64,000 bases of DNA from Pseudomonas orientalis (GCF_022807995.1 NZ_CP094351.1:556501-620500), one strand, 5' to 3'. Shown: positions 8,981 to 20,094, numbered from the stretch's first letter. Notes: generated from the sequence alone by a model not told the origin. A program made the numbers and translations.

Positions 8981-9931
8981 CTTCGGCACGATCTTGCGCA
9001 GCATCTGCTGCGCCTTGCCGGTCAAGCGCTTGAGCTTCGACTCTTTTTCCGGCTCTGCCAGGCCTTGCTGCCTGAGCCAGTCCTTCCAGCGAATCCGCTC
9101 ATCGCGCACCAGCCAGCCGTCCTGCCGGGCGAAGCTTTCGGCCAGGTACAACCCCCGTGTACTCGCCGGATACAACTGGTCCTTCCTGACGGTGTACAGC
9201 TCGGCGAGCGGCTCGCCGTCCTTGAGCGGCATCAGGTACAGGTCCGGACGTTTGCGATCCAGGCGCGCGACCAATTGGTCTCCTTCCAGGCGCTCATCCA
9301 CATGGAACAGGCTCAGGGACTTGGCTTCCTTCGGCACTTCCAGGCGCAAGTCGTAAATCAGCTGCAGTGACGCCGTCGGCAGGTGCACATACGCACGTGG
9401 CCGCTCGATCAACTGGGTGGTGGCGCAGCGCACCGGACGCGCGGCGCCGGACAGCGGGCTCAGGCGAAACGGCAGGGCTTCACGGTAATGCAGCGCGGCG
9501 GAGTAGGGCGCCGGCAGCCAGGTATCGTTGAAGCGCCCGCCGAGCCAGCCCTCAGGGGTTTCCAGCAGGCATTCTTCGGCAATTTCCTGGATGGCCGTAT
9601 GCAGCGGCAGGTTCAGTTCATGGGCCGGGACGTAGCCGGAGATCAGCTTGAGCACCACATCGCCGCGATCCTGGCGACGCTGGCGCACCAGCACCCAGTA
9701 ATCCTTGTTTTGCCAGTGCAGCGTCAGGCGCACCGAGACGCCGAGGTTGGCCAGTTCCAGGGCGAAGCGCTCGGCGTCCGGCACCTCCACCGGCTTGCGC
9801 CGTTGCAGGGTCTGGGCGAAGTTGAGCGGCATGCCGACGCTCTGGTAGCTCAGGCCTTCGGGAGTGGCTTCTACGTGCAGCGGCAGTGTCTTGAAGTTGC
9901 TGGGGTTCTTTCTTATGAGCGTACGCGGCAT
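8963..9931 (-). CDS. Conserved protein of unknown function with a NUDIX-like motif
   Basis: This 322-residue cytoplasmic protein has no Walker motifs or membrane segments. I recall Pseudomonas relatives carrying the name 'metal ABC transporter ATPase', which nothing here supports. Residues 99-123 resemble a stretched NUDIX box: G99, E105, then Q115-E116-I117-A118-E119-E120, with nine rather than seven residues in the spacer and Gln for the usual Arg. A NUDIX-like fold is therefore possible but unproven. The C-terminus is very basic (KKKARG). I chose ATG 9931 because AAGGAG precedes it at ideal spacing; an upstream start at 9973 lacks one. It follows an aldo/keto reductase gene by 41 bases. 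Confidence 0.7.
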   Translation of the reverse strand: MPRTLIRKNPSNFKTLPLHVEATPEGLSYQSVGMPLNFAQTLQRRKPVEVPDAERFALELANLGVSVRLTLHWQNKDYWVLVRQRRQDRGDVVLKLISGYVPAHELNLPLHTAIQEIAEECLLETPEGWLGGRFNDTWLPAPYSAALHYREALPFRLSPLSGAARPVRCATTQLIERPRAYVHLPTASLQLIYDLRLEVPKEAKSLSLFHVDERLEGDQLVARLDRKRPDLYLMPLKDGEPLAELYTVRKDQLYPASTRGLYLAESFARQDGWLVRDERIRWKDWLRQQGLAEPEKESKLKRLTGKAQQMLRKIVPKKKARG

Positions 9932-9972
9932 GTCGGCTCCTTTGTGCGACGGGGTCGGCCGCGTGGGCGGCA

Positions 9973-10785
9973 TCAGAGTTGACGAATGACCCGGGCAGCG
10001 GTTGCCACGTTATGGGCCAGGTGCAGCGGATTGATGGTCCCGACAATAGCACTGGCGACGCCCGTTTGCGCAAACAACAACGTGAAACTGGCCTGAATTG
10101 GATCCATTCCAGGCGCCAGGCACACGTGGCCGCTGGCCAGGGCTTTTTTCACCAGGATGCCCTTGCCATGGGCCGCCGCGTAATCAATGACGGCTTTTTC
10201 GGCCTGTTCGTTCAGATTGTAAGTAACCATGGCGCAATCACCTTGCTCCAGCGCCTTCACGCCGCCTTCAACGGTTTTGCCGGAGAAGCCGAAACCGCGG
10301 ATCTTGCCCTCTTTTTTCAACTCCGCCAGGGTCTGGTAAACCTCGCAGTCGTTGAGGATGTGCAGGTCGTTGCCATCGGAGTGCACCAGCACCAAGTCGA
10401 TAAAATCCGTTTCAAGTCGTTTCAGGCTGCGCTCGATCGACATCCGCGTATGGGCGGCGCTGAAATCGTGGCGGGACATGCCGTCCTCGAATTCTTCGCC
10501 GACCTTGCTGACGATCACCCAGTCCTTGCGCTGATCACGCAGCAGCGGCCCCAGGCGTTCTTCGCTACGCCCGTAGGCGGGTGCGGTGTCGATCAGGTTG
10601 ATGCCCAGCTGACGCGCCTGGCGCAGCAACATTCGCGCCTCGTCGTCATTTGGAATCTGGAAGCCGCTGGGGTATTTGACCCCTTGGTCGCGACCCAGCT
10701 TGACGGTGCCCAGGCCCAGAGGCGACACCAGCAAGCCGGTGCTGCCCAGGGGGCGATACAGTTCGTGCAGGGTTGGCAGGCTCAT
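9973..10785 (-). CDS. Aldo/keto reductase
   Basis: This 270-residue (beta/alpha)8 oxidoreductase probably uses NADPH to reduce a carbonyl. Visible are the N-terminal GLGTVKLG strand, NLIDTAPAYGRSE with the catalytic Asp and Tyr, VIVSKVG with the Lys, and DLVLVHSDG with the His; near the C-terminus AIVGTINP fits the cofactor site. The full D-Y-K-H tetrad is present. Its start overlaps the stop of the upstream FAD oxidoreductase gene by four bases (10782-10785), so the two are coupled, and the NUDIX-like gene follows. The substrate is unknown. Confidence 0.9.
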   Translation of the reverse strand: MSLPTLHELYRPLGSTGLLVSPLGLGTVKLGRDQGVKYPSGFQIPNDDEARMLLRQARQLGINLIDTAPAYGRSEERLGPLLRDQRKDWVIVSKVGEEFEDGMSRHDFSAAHTRMSIERSLKRLETDFIDLVLVHSDGNDLHILNDCEVYQTLAELKKEGKIRGFGFSGKTVEGGVKALEQGDCAMVTYNLNEQAEKAVIDYAAAHGKGILVKKALASGHVCLAPGMDPIQASFTLLFAQTGVASAIVGTINPLHLAHNVATAARVIRQL

Positions 10786-11957
10786 GGCAACAGGTGCTCC
10801 CAGGCGGGTTGGCCGATCGCAGGCTTGGGCAGGTCGGGCAGGGGTTCGCTGGCGCCTGGGCGGATGCCATCGCGTTCGAGGCTGTTGATGACCCGGTCGG
10901 CGAAGTCAGGCGCCAGGGCCAGCTTGGTTGGCCAGCCCACGAGCAGGCGGCCCTGTTCGGCCAGGAAGGCGTTGTCGGGGCGGCTCAGGCCCGATTGCAG
11001 TGGCTCGGCGCGATTGACGCGCAGGGTGGCCCACTGGGTCTGGCTCATGTCGATCCATGGCAACAACTGAGCGAGTTCTTTCTGCGCGGTAGCGATCTGT
11101 TCTTGCGGCGTGCGCGCCACGCCATCGGCCTCGGCGATATCGCCGCCGATGTACCACACCCAGTTGCCGTCCGCGGCAGGGTGGGTGGTGATGGTCAGGC
11201 GCGGCTTGGTGCCGCCGCCCAGGCAATGGGCATACAGCGGCTTCAGGCCCGGGCCTTTGGCGAGGATCATGTGCAGTGGGCGGGTTTGCATCGCCGGCTG
11301 GCTCAAGCCCAGGGCCGCAAGCAGATCGGCGGTGCCTGCGCCGGCACTCAAGACGATGCGCTGGGCGCGGATTTCGCGGCCGTCGACCTTCAGGCCCACC
11401 AGCGTGTCGCCGTCACGCAGCGGTTCGATGTACTGGCCTGCGAGCAAACCGTCACCGGCCAGCTCCGCCAGGCGTTCGACCAGGCTCGGCACATCCACAA
11501 CCAATTCTGCCAGGCGGTAGACCTTGCCCTTGAAGCGACGGTCCTGCAGCGCAACCGGCAGTTCGTCGCCCTTGACCTGATCGACACGGCCGCGCACGGC
11601 CTTGCTGGCGAAAAAGCTGGTGAGATTGCCGGCGAGGGTGCCGGGGGACCAAAGGTAATGAGCTTCAGAGAGCAGGCGCACGCCGGACAGGTCCAGTTCG
11701 CCATTGCCGGCCAGGGCTTCACGCCAGCGGCGCGGCATGTCGGCAATCGCTTCGGAGGCGCCGGTGAGGGCACCGTGCAGGGCGTATTTCGCACCGCCGT
11801 GGATGATTCCCTGGGACTTCACGCTCTGCCCGCCACCCAGGGTCGCGCTTTCCACCAATACCGTGGAAAACCCCTGGCGGCGCAGGCGCGCATTGAGCCA
11901 GAGGCCGGCAACCCCGGCGCCGACAATCAGAACGTCGGTGGAAATAACGGATGGCAT
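10782..11957 (-). CDS. FAD-dependent oxidoreductase, DAO family
   Basis: This 391-residue protein begins with a Rossmann FAD-binding motif (DVLIVGAGVAGLWLNARL) and later has SAGAGTADLLAALG, a typical second dinucleotide-binding segment of D-amino-acid oxidase/glycerol-3-phosphate dehydrogenase-like enzymes. No signal peptide or membrane helix is seen. ATG 11957 has GAGG a few bases upstream and was preferred to a TTG at 11969. It is the first gene of a leftward cluster with the aldo/keto reductase and the NUDIX-like gene. Its substrate is not evident. Confidence 0.87.
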   Translation of the reverse strand: MPSVISTDVLIVGAGVAGLWLNARLRRQGFSTVLVESATLGGGQSVKSQGIIHGGAKYALHGALTGASEAIADMPRRWREALAGNGELDLSGVRLLSEAHYLWSPGTLAGNLTSFFASKAVRGRVDQVKGDELPVALQDRRFKGKVYRLAELVVDVPSLVERLAELAGDGLLAGQYIEPLRDGDTLVGLKVDGREIRAQRIVLSAGAGTADLLAALGLSQPAMQTRPLHMILAKGPGLKPLYAHCLGGGTKPRLTITTHPAADGNWVWYIGGDIAEADGVARTPQEQIATAQKELAQLLPWIDMSQTQWATLRVNRAEPLQSGLSRPDNAFLAEQGRLLVGWPTKLALAPDFADRVINSLERDGIRPGASEPLPDLPKPAIGQPAWEHLLP

Positions 11958-12012
11958 CGGCGACCTCAATGTTCAAGACAAGGGGCGCAGTATACAGGCT
12001 GTTGAGGGGCGG

Positions 12013-12348
12013 TCAGTGACCCGCGGTTTTCGAGAACAGCTGAATCACCACCACGCCCAGCACAATAAGCCCCATCCCCAGCATGGCCGGGACATCCAGC
12101 TTCTGCCCGTAGATGAACAGCGCGGCAATGCTGACCATCACGATGCCCATCCCGGCCCATACCGCATAAGCCACGCCAACCGGCACGGTGCGCACGACCA
12201 GGGTCAGCATCCAGAACGCGATGCCATAACCGACGATCACCAGCAGCAGCGGGATAGGTGTGCTCCAACCCTTGATGGCTTTCATGGACACGGTCGCGAT
12301 CACTTCCGAGCAGATGGCGATGGCCAGGTAACAGTAGGCGGCGTTCAT
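12013..12348 (-). CDS. emrE: Small multidrug resistance (SMR) transporter EmrE
   Basis: This 111-residue protein of four hydrophobic helices belongs to the SMR family, which exports cationic compounds in exchange for protons as an antiparallel dimer. Glu15 in helix 1 (ICSEVIATVSMK) corresponds to the essential Glu14 of E. coli EmrE. YAVWAGMGIV and the C-terminal GQKLD...MLGMGLIVLGVV also match the EmrE branch rather than the guanidinium exporters. I chose ATG 12348 (MNAAYCYLA); a start at 12390 would add 14 non-membrane residues. It stands alone upstream of the FAD oxidoreductase gene and is divergent from waaA, as in PAO1, where I recall the orthologous position being named emrE. Confidence 0.9.
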   Translation of the reverse strand: MNAAYCYLAIAICSEVIATVSMKAIKGWSTPIPLLLVIVGYGIAFWMLTLVVRTVPVGVAYAVWAGMGIVMVSIAALFIYGQKLDVPAMLGMGLIVLGVVVIQLFSKTAGH

Positions 12349-12538
12349 GGTGCAATCCTCAGGGTGAAGCAGGTTTGATAAGGTCGGCATTCTAGAGGTT
12401 CAACAGATGGGGTAAAGTCATTACCTGTCCGAATGGCTGATGAGCGGCCTGGGTTGGGCCTGCCGCGCGCTTTCTGGCTGAACGTTTTACCGAGTGCTTG
12501 CAGGCGATCGACTGAAAAAGCCGATAAACTCCGCCGCC

Positions 12539-13816
12539 ATGAATAGAACTCTCTACACCTGTCTGTTTTACCTGGCGCTGCCGTTGGTGGCTTTACGACT
12601 GTGGTTGCGCGCGCGCAAGGCGCCGGCTTACGCCAGGCGCGTGGGCGAGCGGTTTTCCTGCGCCTTGCCCGTGATGCAGCCCGGCGGGATCTGGGTGCAT
12701 GCGGTATCGGTGGGCGAAAGCATTGCCGCCGCGCCGATGATCCGAGCCCTTCTGAAACGCTATCCGCAGTTACCGATGACCGTCACCTGCATGACGCCCA
12801 CTGGTTCCGAGCGAATCCAGGCGCTGTTTGCTGATGAGCCGCGCGTCCAGCATTGTTATCTGCCGTACGACTTGCCCTGCGCCGCCAAGCGTTTCCTCGA
12901 TCGCGTGCAACCCAAGCTGGCGGTCATCATGGAAACCGAGCTGTGGCCCAACCATATCCACGCTTGTGCCCAACGCGCAATTCCGGTGGCCCTGGCCAAC
13001 GCGCGATTGTCGGCGCGCTCGGCCAAGGGTTATGCGCGGTTCGCTAAACTGACCGCGCCGATGCTGGCGCAAATGAGCTGGTTCGCCGTGCAGACCGAAA
13101 CCGAGGCCGAGCGTTTTCGCAGCCTGGGTGCACGCCCTGAAACCGTTGAAGTCACCGGCTCGATCAAGTTTGACCTGACCATCGACCCCCAACTGCCGGA
13201 GCGCGCCGCCGCCTTGCGCGAACAGTGGGGTGCCGGCGAGCGCCCGGTGTGGATCGCCGCCAGCACCCATGAAGGCGAAGACGAAGTCGTGCTCGCCGCC
13301 CATCGTCAATTGCTGGCCAGCTATCCCAATGCACTGCTGATTCTGGTGCCCCGGCATCAGGAACGCTTCGGGCCGACGTTCGAGCGGTGCGTGCAGCAAG
13401 GCTTTGTCACGGTGCGGCGCTCCAGTGGCGAAGCGGTCAATGCCGATACCTCAGTGCTGCTTGGTGACACCATGGGAGAATTGCTGTTTCTCTATGCTCT
13501 GGCCGACAGCGCCTTTGTCGGCGGCAGCCTGGTACCGACCGGCGGGCATAATCCGCTGGAACCGGCGGCGCTGGGCAAGCCGGTGATCATGGGGCCGCAC
13601 CTGTTCAACTTCCTGGAGATCAGCGCGATGATGCGCGAGGCCGGGGCGTTGCGCGAGGTGGATGACGCAGAAGGTTTAGCCGAAGCGGTCAGGCAGTTGT
13701 TCGAACTGCCACGGGATGCGCGCAGGATGGCCGAGGCGGGACTGAAAGTGATGCAGGCTAATCAGGGCGCGCTTGAGCGTTTGTTGGCGGGTTTGGAACG
13801 ATTGATCGCTCACTGA
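12539..13816 (+). CDS. waaA: Kdo transferase
   Basis: WaaA transfers Kdo residues from CMP-Kdo to lipid IVA at the cytoplasmic face of the inner membrane, the first step of core assembly. The 425-residue length is standard. An N-terminal membrane anchor (YTCLFYLALPLVALRLWL) is followed by VHAVSVGESIAAAPMIR with the catalytic Glu, TCMTPTGSERI, ETELWPN and a C-terminal GGSLVPTGGHNPLEPA donor site. ATG 12539 gives the family N-terminus; the frame remains open upstream but that part is not conserved-looking. It ends 10 bases before a REP doublet that separates it from the convergent tolC-type gene. Confidence 0.95.
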   Translation: MNRTLYTCLFYLALPLVALRLWLRARKAPAYARRVGERFSCALPVMQPGGIWVHAVSVGESIAAAPMIRALLKRYPQLPMTVTCMTPTGSERIQALFADEPRVQHCYLPYDLPCAAKRFLDRVQPKLAVIMETELWPNHIHACAQRAIPVALANARLSARSAKGYARFAKLTAPMLAQMSWFAVQTETEAERFRSLGARPETVEVTGSIKFDLTIDPQLPERAAALREQWGAGERPVWIAASTHEGEDEVVLAAHRQLLASYPNALLILVPRHQERFGPTFERCVQQGFVTVRRSSGEAVNADTSVLLGDTMGELLFLYALADSAFVGGSLVPTGGHNPLEPAALGKPVIMGPHLFNFLEISAMMREAGALREVDDAEGLAEAVRQLFELPRDARRMAEAGLKVMQANQGALERLLAGLERLIAH

Positions 13817-13825
13817 CCCATCAAA

Positions 13826-13915
13826 TGTGGGAGGGGGCTTGCCCCCGATAGCGGTGTGTCAGTCACCCAATAGGCTGGCTGACCCACTGCCATCGGGGGC
13901 AAGCCCCCTCCCACA
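13826..13915. repeat. REP doublet (GTGGGAGGGGGC family)
   Basis: A forward unit at 13826-13849 and a reverse-complement unit at 13892-13915 lie between the convergent waaA and tolC-type genes. The pair can fold into one long hairpin. Confidence 0.9.
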
Positions 13916-13931
13916 TTGGTTTATGGTGTTT

Positions 13932-15371
13932 TCAGGAACCCGGGCGGGCCTTGAGCTGCTCGGCGGCGGCTTTGGCCAGGTCCGGTGGCAGGAAGTCTTT
14001 GTCCGGGTTGTAGTCGGCTTTCAAATAGCGCGTCAGGTCCTGCAGATCCCCCGGGTTCAAGGTGCCCGCGGCCTGCTTCAAGCGCAGGTTGTCGAGGATG
14101 TAGTCGTAGCGGCTGTTGTTGTAGTTGCGCACCGACGAGTAGAGCTGACGTTGTGCGTCCAGCACGTCGACGATATTGCGCGTGCCCACCTGATAGCCGA
14201 TTTCCGTGGCTTCCACCGCGCTCTGGTTGGAGATGATCGACTGGCGGCGTGCTTGCACCTGTTCCACATCGGTGTTCACGGCGCGGTGCAGGTTGCGGGT
14301 ATTTTCCACCACCTGGCGGCGCAGGCCTTCGCGTTGCTGCTCGGTCTGGTCGAGGCGCGAATAGGATTCGCGTACTTGCGAACTGGTGAGGCCGCCGCTG
14401 TAGATCGGGATGTTCAACCGCAAGCCGATGGTGCGTTGCGACACATCGCCGCCGTACGGGATAGGCAACTGATTCGGGTTGCTGAACCCCAGGGCGTCGT
14501 TGTCGCCTTTTTCGTATTGCGCCACCGCATCAAGCGTCGGCAAATGGCCGGCCTTGCGCTGCCTGAGGGTTTCCTCGGCGGCGGTCACTGCGTAATTGCT
14601 GGCCAGCAGGTTGAGATTCTGACGCCCGGCGGTTTCGACCCAGGCCTTGGCGTCATTCGGCGCCGGCGGCAGCACCGGCAGCGTATGGACGATGCCCTGG
14701 ACCGAGTTGTATTGGCGGTTGGTCAGGGTGATCAGCGCCTCGAAGGCATCATCCACCTGGCGCTGGGCCACGATGCGGTTGGCCCGCGCGGTGTCGTAGC
14801 TGGCCTGGGATTGCAGCACATCGGTCTTGTCCGACAGGCCCACGTCGAAGCGCTCACTGGACTGGTCGAGCTGACGTTTGAAGGCATTTTCTTCGGCTTT
14901 GGTCGAAGCCAGGTTGTCCTGGGCGCGCAGCACGGCGAAGTAGCTCTCGGCACTTTGCAAAATCAGGTTCTGTTCACTGGCCGACAGTTGCAGCGAGGCT
15001 TGCTCGTTGACGGCTTCGGCGGCCTGCAGCTGGAACCAGCGATCGGCGCGAAACAGCGGCTGGCTCAGGGTGGCGCGCCAGGAGTGCGCGTCGCGGTTGG
15101 CCGTGGCGGCGGGCTGGTCGATCTGGGTGCGCACGTTGTTACTGTCGGCACCGGCCGACAGGTTCGGCAGCAAGCCTGCGCGCGCCTGGGGCACCACTTC
15201 TTTCTGCGCGCCATATTGAGCGCGGGCAGCGGCCAGGTCGGCGTTGTTGCTCGCCGCTTCCTGATAGACGCTGACCAGGTCGGTTCTGGCGGACAAGGGC
15301 GCTTCAGCTGCCCAGACCATTCCATTGGTCGCACAAGACACGGCAACTGCCAGTGAAAGTTTGCGCAGCAT
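13932..15371 (-). CDS. tolC: TolC-family outer-membrane channel protein
   Basis: This 479-residue protein has a signal peptide (cleavage likely after VWA at about residue 21) and the long repeated helical pattern of TolC, with two OEP repeats containing Y/L-rich coiled-coil segments and a VGTRNIVDVLDAQRQLY segment that is diagnostic of the family. TolC trimers form the outer-membrane exit duct for type I secretion and efflux pumps. No inner-membrane pump genes are adjacent, so it must partner with proteins encoded elsewhere. Its place next to thiC matches PAO1 PA4974, which I recall as opmH, so opmH is an alternative name. ATG 15371 has AGGGAT upstream. Confidence 0.9.
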   Translation of the reverse strand: MLRKLSLAVAVSCATNGMVWAAEAPLSARTDLVSVYQEAASNNADLAAARAQYGAQKEVVPQARAGLLPNLSAGADSNNVRTQIDQPAATANRDAHSWRATLSQPLFRADRWFQLQAAEAVNEQASLQLSASEQNLILQSAESYFAVLRAQDNLASTKAEENAFKRQLDQSSERFDVGLSDKTDVLQSQASYDTARANRIVAQRQVDDAFEALITLTNRQYNSVQGIVHTLPVLPPAPNDAKAWVETAGRQNLNLLASNYAVTAAEETLRQRKAGHLPTLDAVAQYEKGDNDALGFSNPNQLPIPYGGDVSQRTIGLRLNIPIYSGGLTSSQVRESYSRLDQTEQQREGLRRQVVENTRNLHRAVNTDVEQVQARRQSIISNQSAVEATEIGYQVGTRNIVDVLDAQRQLYSSVRNYNNSRYDYILDNLRLKQAAGTLNPGDLQDLTRYLKADYNPDKDFLPPDLAKAAAEQLKARPGS

Positions 15372-15531
15372 GAGGCGATCCCTGAATAAATATTACGATG
15401 ATAATTTATTGCCCAAGGCTACGGTGGCGAAACGGGAGCGTCAAGCCTTGAGGCAGCTCAGGAGTGTAGTGGCCGGGCTGCGGCACAACAATCCTGTAAT
15501 TACGCCATTTATCATCCTGACTACAGCGTCA

Positions 15532-15562
15532 TTGGCAATTTGCCCACTCCATGGTCTAGACT
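15532..15562 (+). promoter_or_regulatory. Possible sigma70 promoter for thiC
   Basis: TTGGCA at 15532-15537 and TAGACT at 15557-15562 are 19 bases apart, which is longer than ideal. A start about seven bases after the -10 would lie just before the TPP riboswitch. Confidence 0.3.
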
Positions 15563-15569
15563 GGCCAGG

Positions 15570-17730
<2,161 letters not shown>

Positions 17731-17760
17731 TCCGAAGGTGGCGGTGACTGTACCGCCGCC

Positions 17761-17853
17761 ATCGGGGGCAAGCCCCCTCCCACATTTTGACTGAGGTTGA
17801 CACAGCGTTTGTGTTCACCGCAGATCCAGTGTGGGAGGGGGCTTGCCCCCGAT
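17761..17853. repeat. REP doublet in inverse arrangement
   Basis: A reverse-complement unit (17761-17784) precedes a forward unit (17830-17853), opposite to most other pairs here. It lies between thiC and cytX. Confidence 0.85.
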
Positions 17854-17894
17854 GGCAATTTCCCTGACAACAAAGCCCCTCAGAGACTTCACCC

Positions 17895-19184
17895 TTGAGC
17901 ATTCAACCCAGCACTTACTCACCCGACATCGCGGTGCTTCCTGACAAGCGCGTCTTCGGCGCCCGCGACCTGTTCTCCCTGTGGTTCTCCCTCGGCATCG
18001 GCCTGATGGTCCTGCAAACCGGCGCCTTGCTGGCGCCGGGCCTGGGCTTGTCCGGCTCATTGCTGGCCATCTTCCTCGGCACCTTGGTGGGCGTGCTGTT
18101 GCTGGCCGCCGTCGGCGTGATCGGCAGCGACACCGGGCTGTCGGCCATGGCCGCGCTCAAGCTCAGCCTCGGTACGCGGGGCGCGAGCCTGCCGGCGCTG
18201 TTGAACCTGCTGCAATTGGTTGGCTGGGGTTCGTTCGAAATCATCGTAATGCGCGATGCCGCCAGCTTGTTGGGCGCGCGCGCATTCAGTGAGGGCAGCC
18301 TGTTGGCGAGCCCCTTGTTGTGGACAGTATTTTTCGGTGGCCTTGCCACCTTGCTGGCGGTGAGCGGACCGTTGACCTTCGTGCGGCAGATCCTGCGTAA
18401 ATGGGGCATCTGGCTGCTGCTCGCGGCCTGTCTGTGGCTGACCTGGAACCTGTTCGCCAAGGCCGACCTCGTCGCGCTGTGGGCCCAGGCCGGTGACGGT
18501 TCGATGCCGTTTGCGGTGGGCTTTGACATTGCCATCGCCATGCCGCTGTCGTGGCTGCCGCTGATCGCCGACTACTCACGCTTTGGCAAGCGCGCGAAAA
18601 GCGTGTTCGGCGGCACTGCGCTGGGGTTTTTTATCGGAAATTTCTGGCTGATGAGCCTGGGTGTGGCCTATACCCTGGCGTTTGCGCCCAGCGGTGAGGT
18701 GAATGCCCTGCTGCTGGCCCTTGCCGGAGCCGGCCTGGGTATTCCGCTGTTGCTGATCCTGCTGGACGAGTCGGAGAACGCCTTTGCCGATATTCACTCG
18801 GCGGCGGTGTCGAGCGGGATGCTGTTGCGTTTGAAAGTCGAGCACCTGGCGTTGGCCATTGGTGTGATTTGCACCGTGATCGCTTGCCTGGCGCCCCTGG
18901 CGCAATACCAGAACTTCCTGTTGCTGATCGGTTCAGTGTTCGCGCCGCTGTTCGGCGTGGTACTGGTGGATCACTTCATCCTGCGCCGTCGGCGCCAGGG
19001 CGCGGTGACCCTGCTGCATTGGCCTGCGCTGGTGGCATGGCTGGGCGGCATCGGCACTTACCATCTATTGGCCCACCTGTATCCGGATATCGGCGCGACC
19101 CTGCCGGCATTGCTGCTGGCCGGGCTGCTGCAGTTCATCCTGGGGCGTGCGGTCAGTGGCGCGCGGGCATCAGCTCAGGCTTGA
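17895..19184 (+). CDS. cytX: Putative hydroxymethylpyrimidine permease CytX (NCS1 family)
   Basis: This 429-residue protein of about 12 membrane helices resembles cytosine-permease-type NCS1 carriers: FSLWFSLGIGLMVLQTGALL at the N-terminus, LVGWGSFEIIVMRDA and PLSWLPLIADYSRF in the middle. The CytX branch is linked to uptake of the thiamine precursor HMP, which fits its place directly after riboswitch-controlled thiC. The start is a TTG at 17895; no in-frame ATG occurs before the first membrane helix, and a GTG at VLPDKRV is the only near alternative. The 3' end overlaps the convergent lipoprotein gene by 32 bases. Confidence 0.87.
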   Translation: MSIQPSTYSPDIAVLPDKRVFGARDLFSLWFSLGIGLMVLQTGALLAPGLGLSGSLLAIFLGTLVGVLLLAAVGVIGSDTGLSAMAALKLSLGTRGASLPALLNLLQLVGWGSFEIIVMRDAASLLGARAFSEGSLLASPLLWTVFFGGLATLLAVSGPLTFVRQILRKWGIWLLLAACLWLTWNLFAKADLVALWAQAGDGSMPFAVGFDIAIAMPLSWLPLIADYSRFGKRAKSVFGGTALGFFIGNFWLMSLGVAYTLAFAPSGEVNALLLALAGAGLGIPLLLILLDESENAFADIHSAAVSSGMLLRLKVEHLALAIGVICTVIACLAPLAQYQNFLLLIGSVFAPLFGVVLVDHFILRRRRQGAVTLLHWPALVAWLGGIGTYHLLAHLYPDIGATLPALLLAGLLQFILGRAVSGARASAQA

Positions 19185-19899
19185 TCACACCGGTCAGGCG
19201 CGCATAGGGGATGGTGATTTCGATCAGCCCCTGTGCGTAGGGGGCGATGGTGGTGACGTTGTACTTGAGTACCACGCCGCCACTGGTCAAGGCCACGTTC
19301 GGAGTTTTCTGGAATGGCCAGTTCTTCACGAACTCCGGATCGCGGTCCATCTTGGTGTTGATCAACCAGCTGTTGTGGGCAACTTTTGCCGTATTCCAGA
19401 ACGCCTGCTCCTGGCCGGGCAACAGCATGTCGGCCAGGCTCAGTTCCTTATGCAGCACGCGTGAATAATTGATGAAACCGCGGCCAGGCTCACCGTGGGC
19501 CACGCCGGTGTCCAGGTAGCTGGACACTTCAACGATCACCAGTCCGTCATGCTGCTCACGTACCTTGGCCTGCAAATACATACTGTGGCGGTCGGGGGAT
19601 TCGCGCAGGAATGTGTCCCGGTAGGCATTCAGGGTCGCAGGGACGCTGGCGCCGGGCGTGGTGCGGGTCATCTGCAACAGGCGCTGCTCGACCAGTTTGT
19701 CCAGTTGCGGGTCGGCGGGGAAATGCACGGTGTCGATGTTCACCAGCGGGCAATCAGGGCTGCCGCAGCCGGGCTTGATCTGCTCCGACTTGTCGGTGGT
19801 GACGTCCAGCGGTTTGAGCTGGCCGGGCTGGAACAGGCTCTGGCAGGCACCCAGGGTCAAGGCAATACAAGCCATGGAGGCGATTTTTAAAAGCGACAT
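19153..19899 (-). CDS. Lipoprotein with RsiV/DUF3298-type domain
   Basis: This 248-residue protein has a lipoprotein signal peptide with a lipobox at LTLGAC, so it is probably anchored to a membrane after cleavage before that Cys. The mature part resembles the DUF3298/RsiV family of periplasmic proteins, with SSYLDTGVAHGEPGRGFINY and LSLADMLLPGQEQAFW, the usual 'heat-shock cognate-like' segments. No enzymatic residues are known in the family. ATG 19899 has AAGGA five bases upstream; the longer frame to 19974 lacks support. The stop lies inside the end of the convergent cytX gene. Confidence 0.8.
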   Translation of the reverse strand: MSLLKIASMACIALTLGACQSLFQPGQLKPLDVTTDKSEQIKPGCGSPDCPLVNIDTVHFPADPQLDKLVEQRLLQMTRTTPGASVPATLNAYRDTFLRESPDRHSMYLQAKVREQHDGLVIVEVSSYLDTGVAHGEPGRGFINYSRVLHKELSLADMLLPGQEQAFWNTAKVAHNSWLINTKMDRDPEFVKNWPFQKTPNVALTSGGVVLKYNVTTIAPYAQGLIEITIPYARLTGVIKPELMPARH

Positions 19900-20094
19900 G
19901 TGTGTCCTTCGTAAATCGATGGAAAGCGAAATAGAGTAGCGCTTGGACTGCCAACAGGGCCGCCAGTTCGCCACTAGACTGATTAACGTGAGTTTGACGC
20001 CCGCCGTCTATCCCGGCAACCGGAAAGGGGCTGCGCCGACCCGCTTGGGCGCGTTAGGATGGCGCCCACTGCACGGCTTATGACGAGGAAGAAT

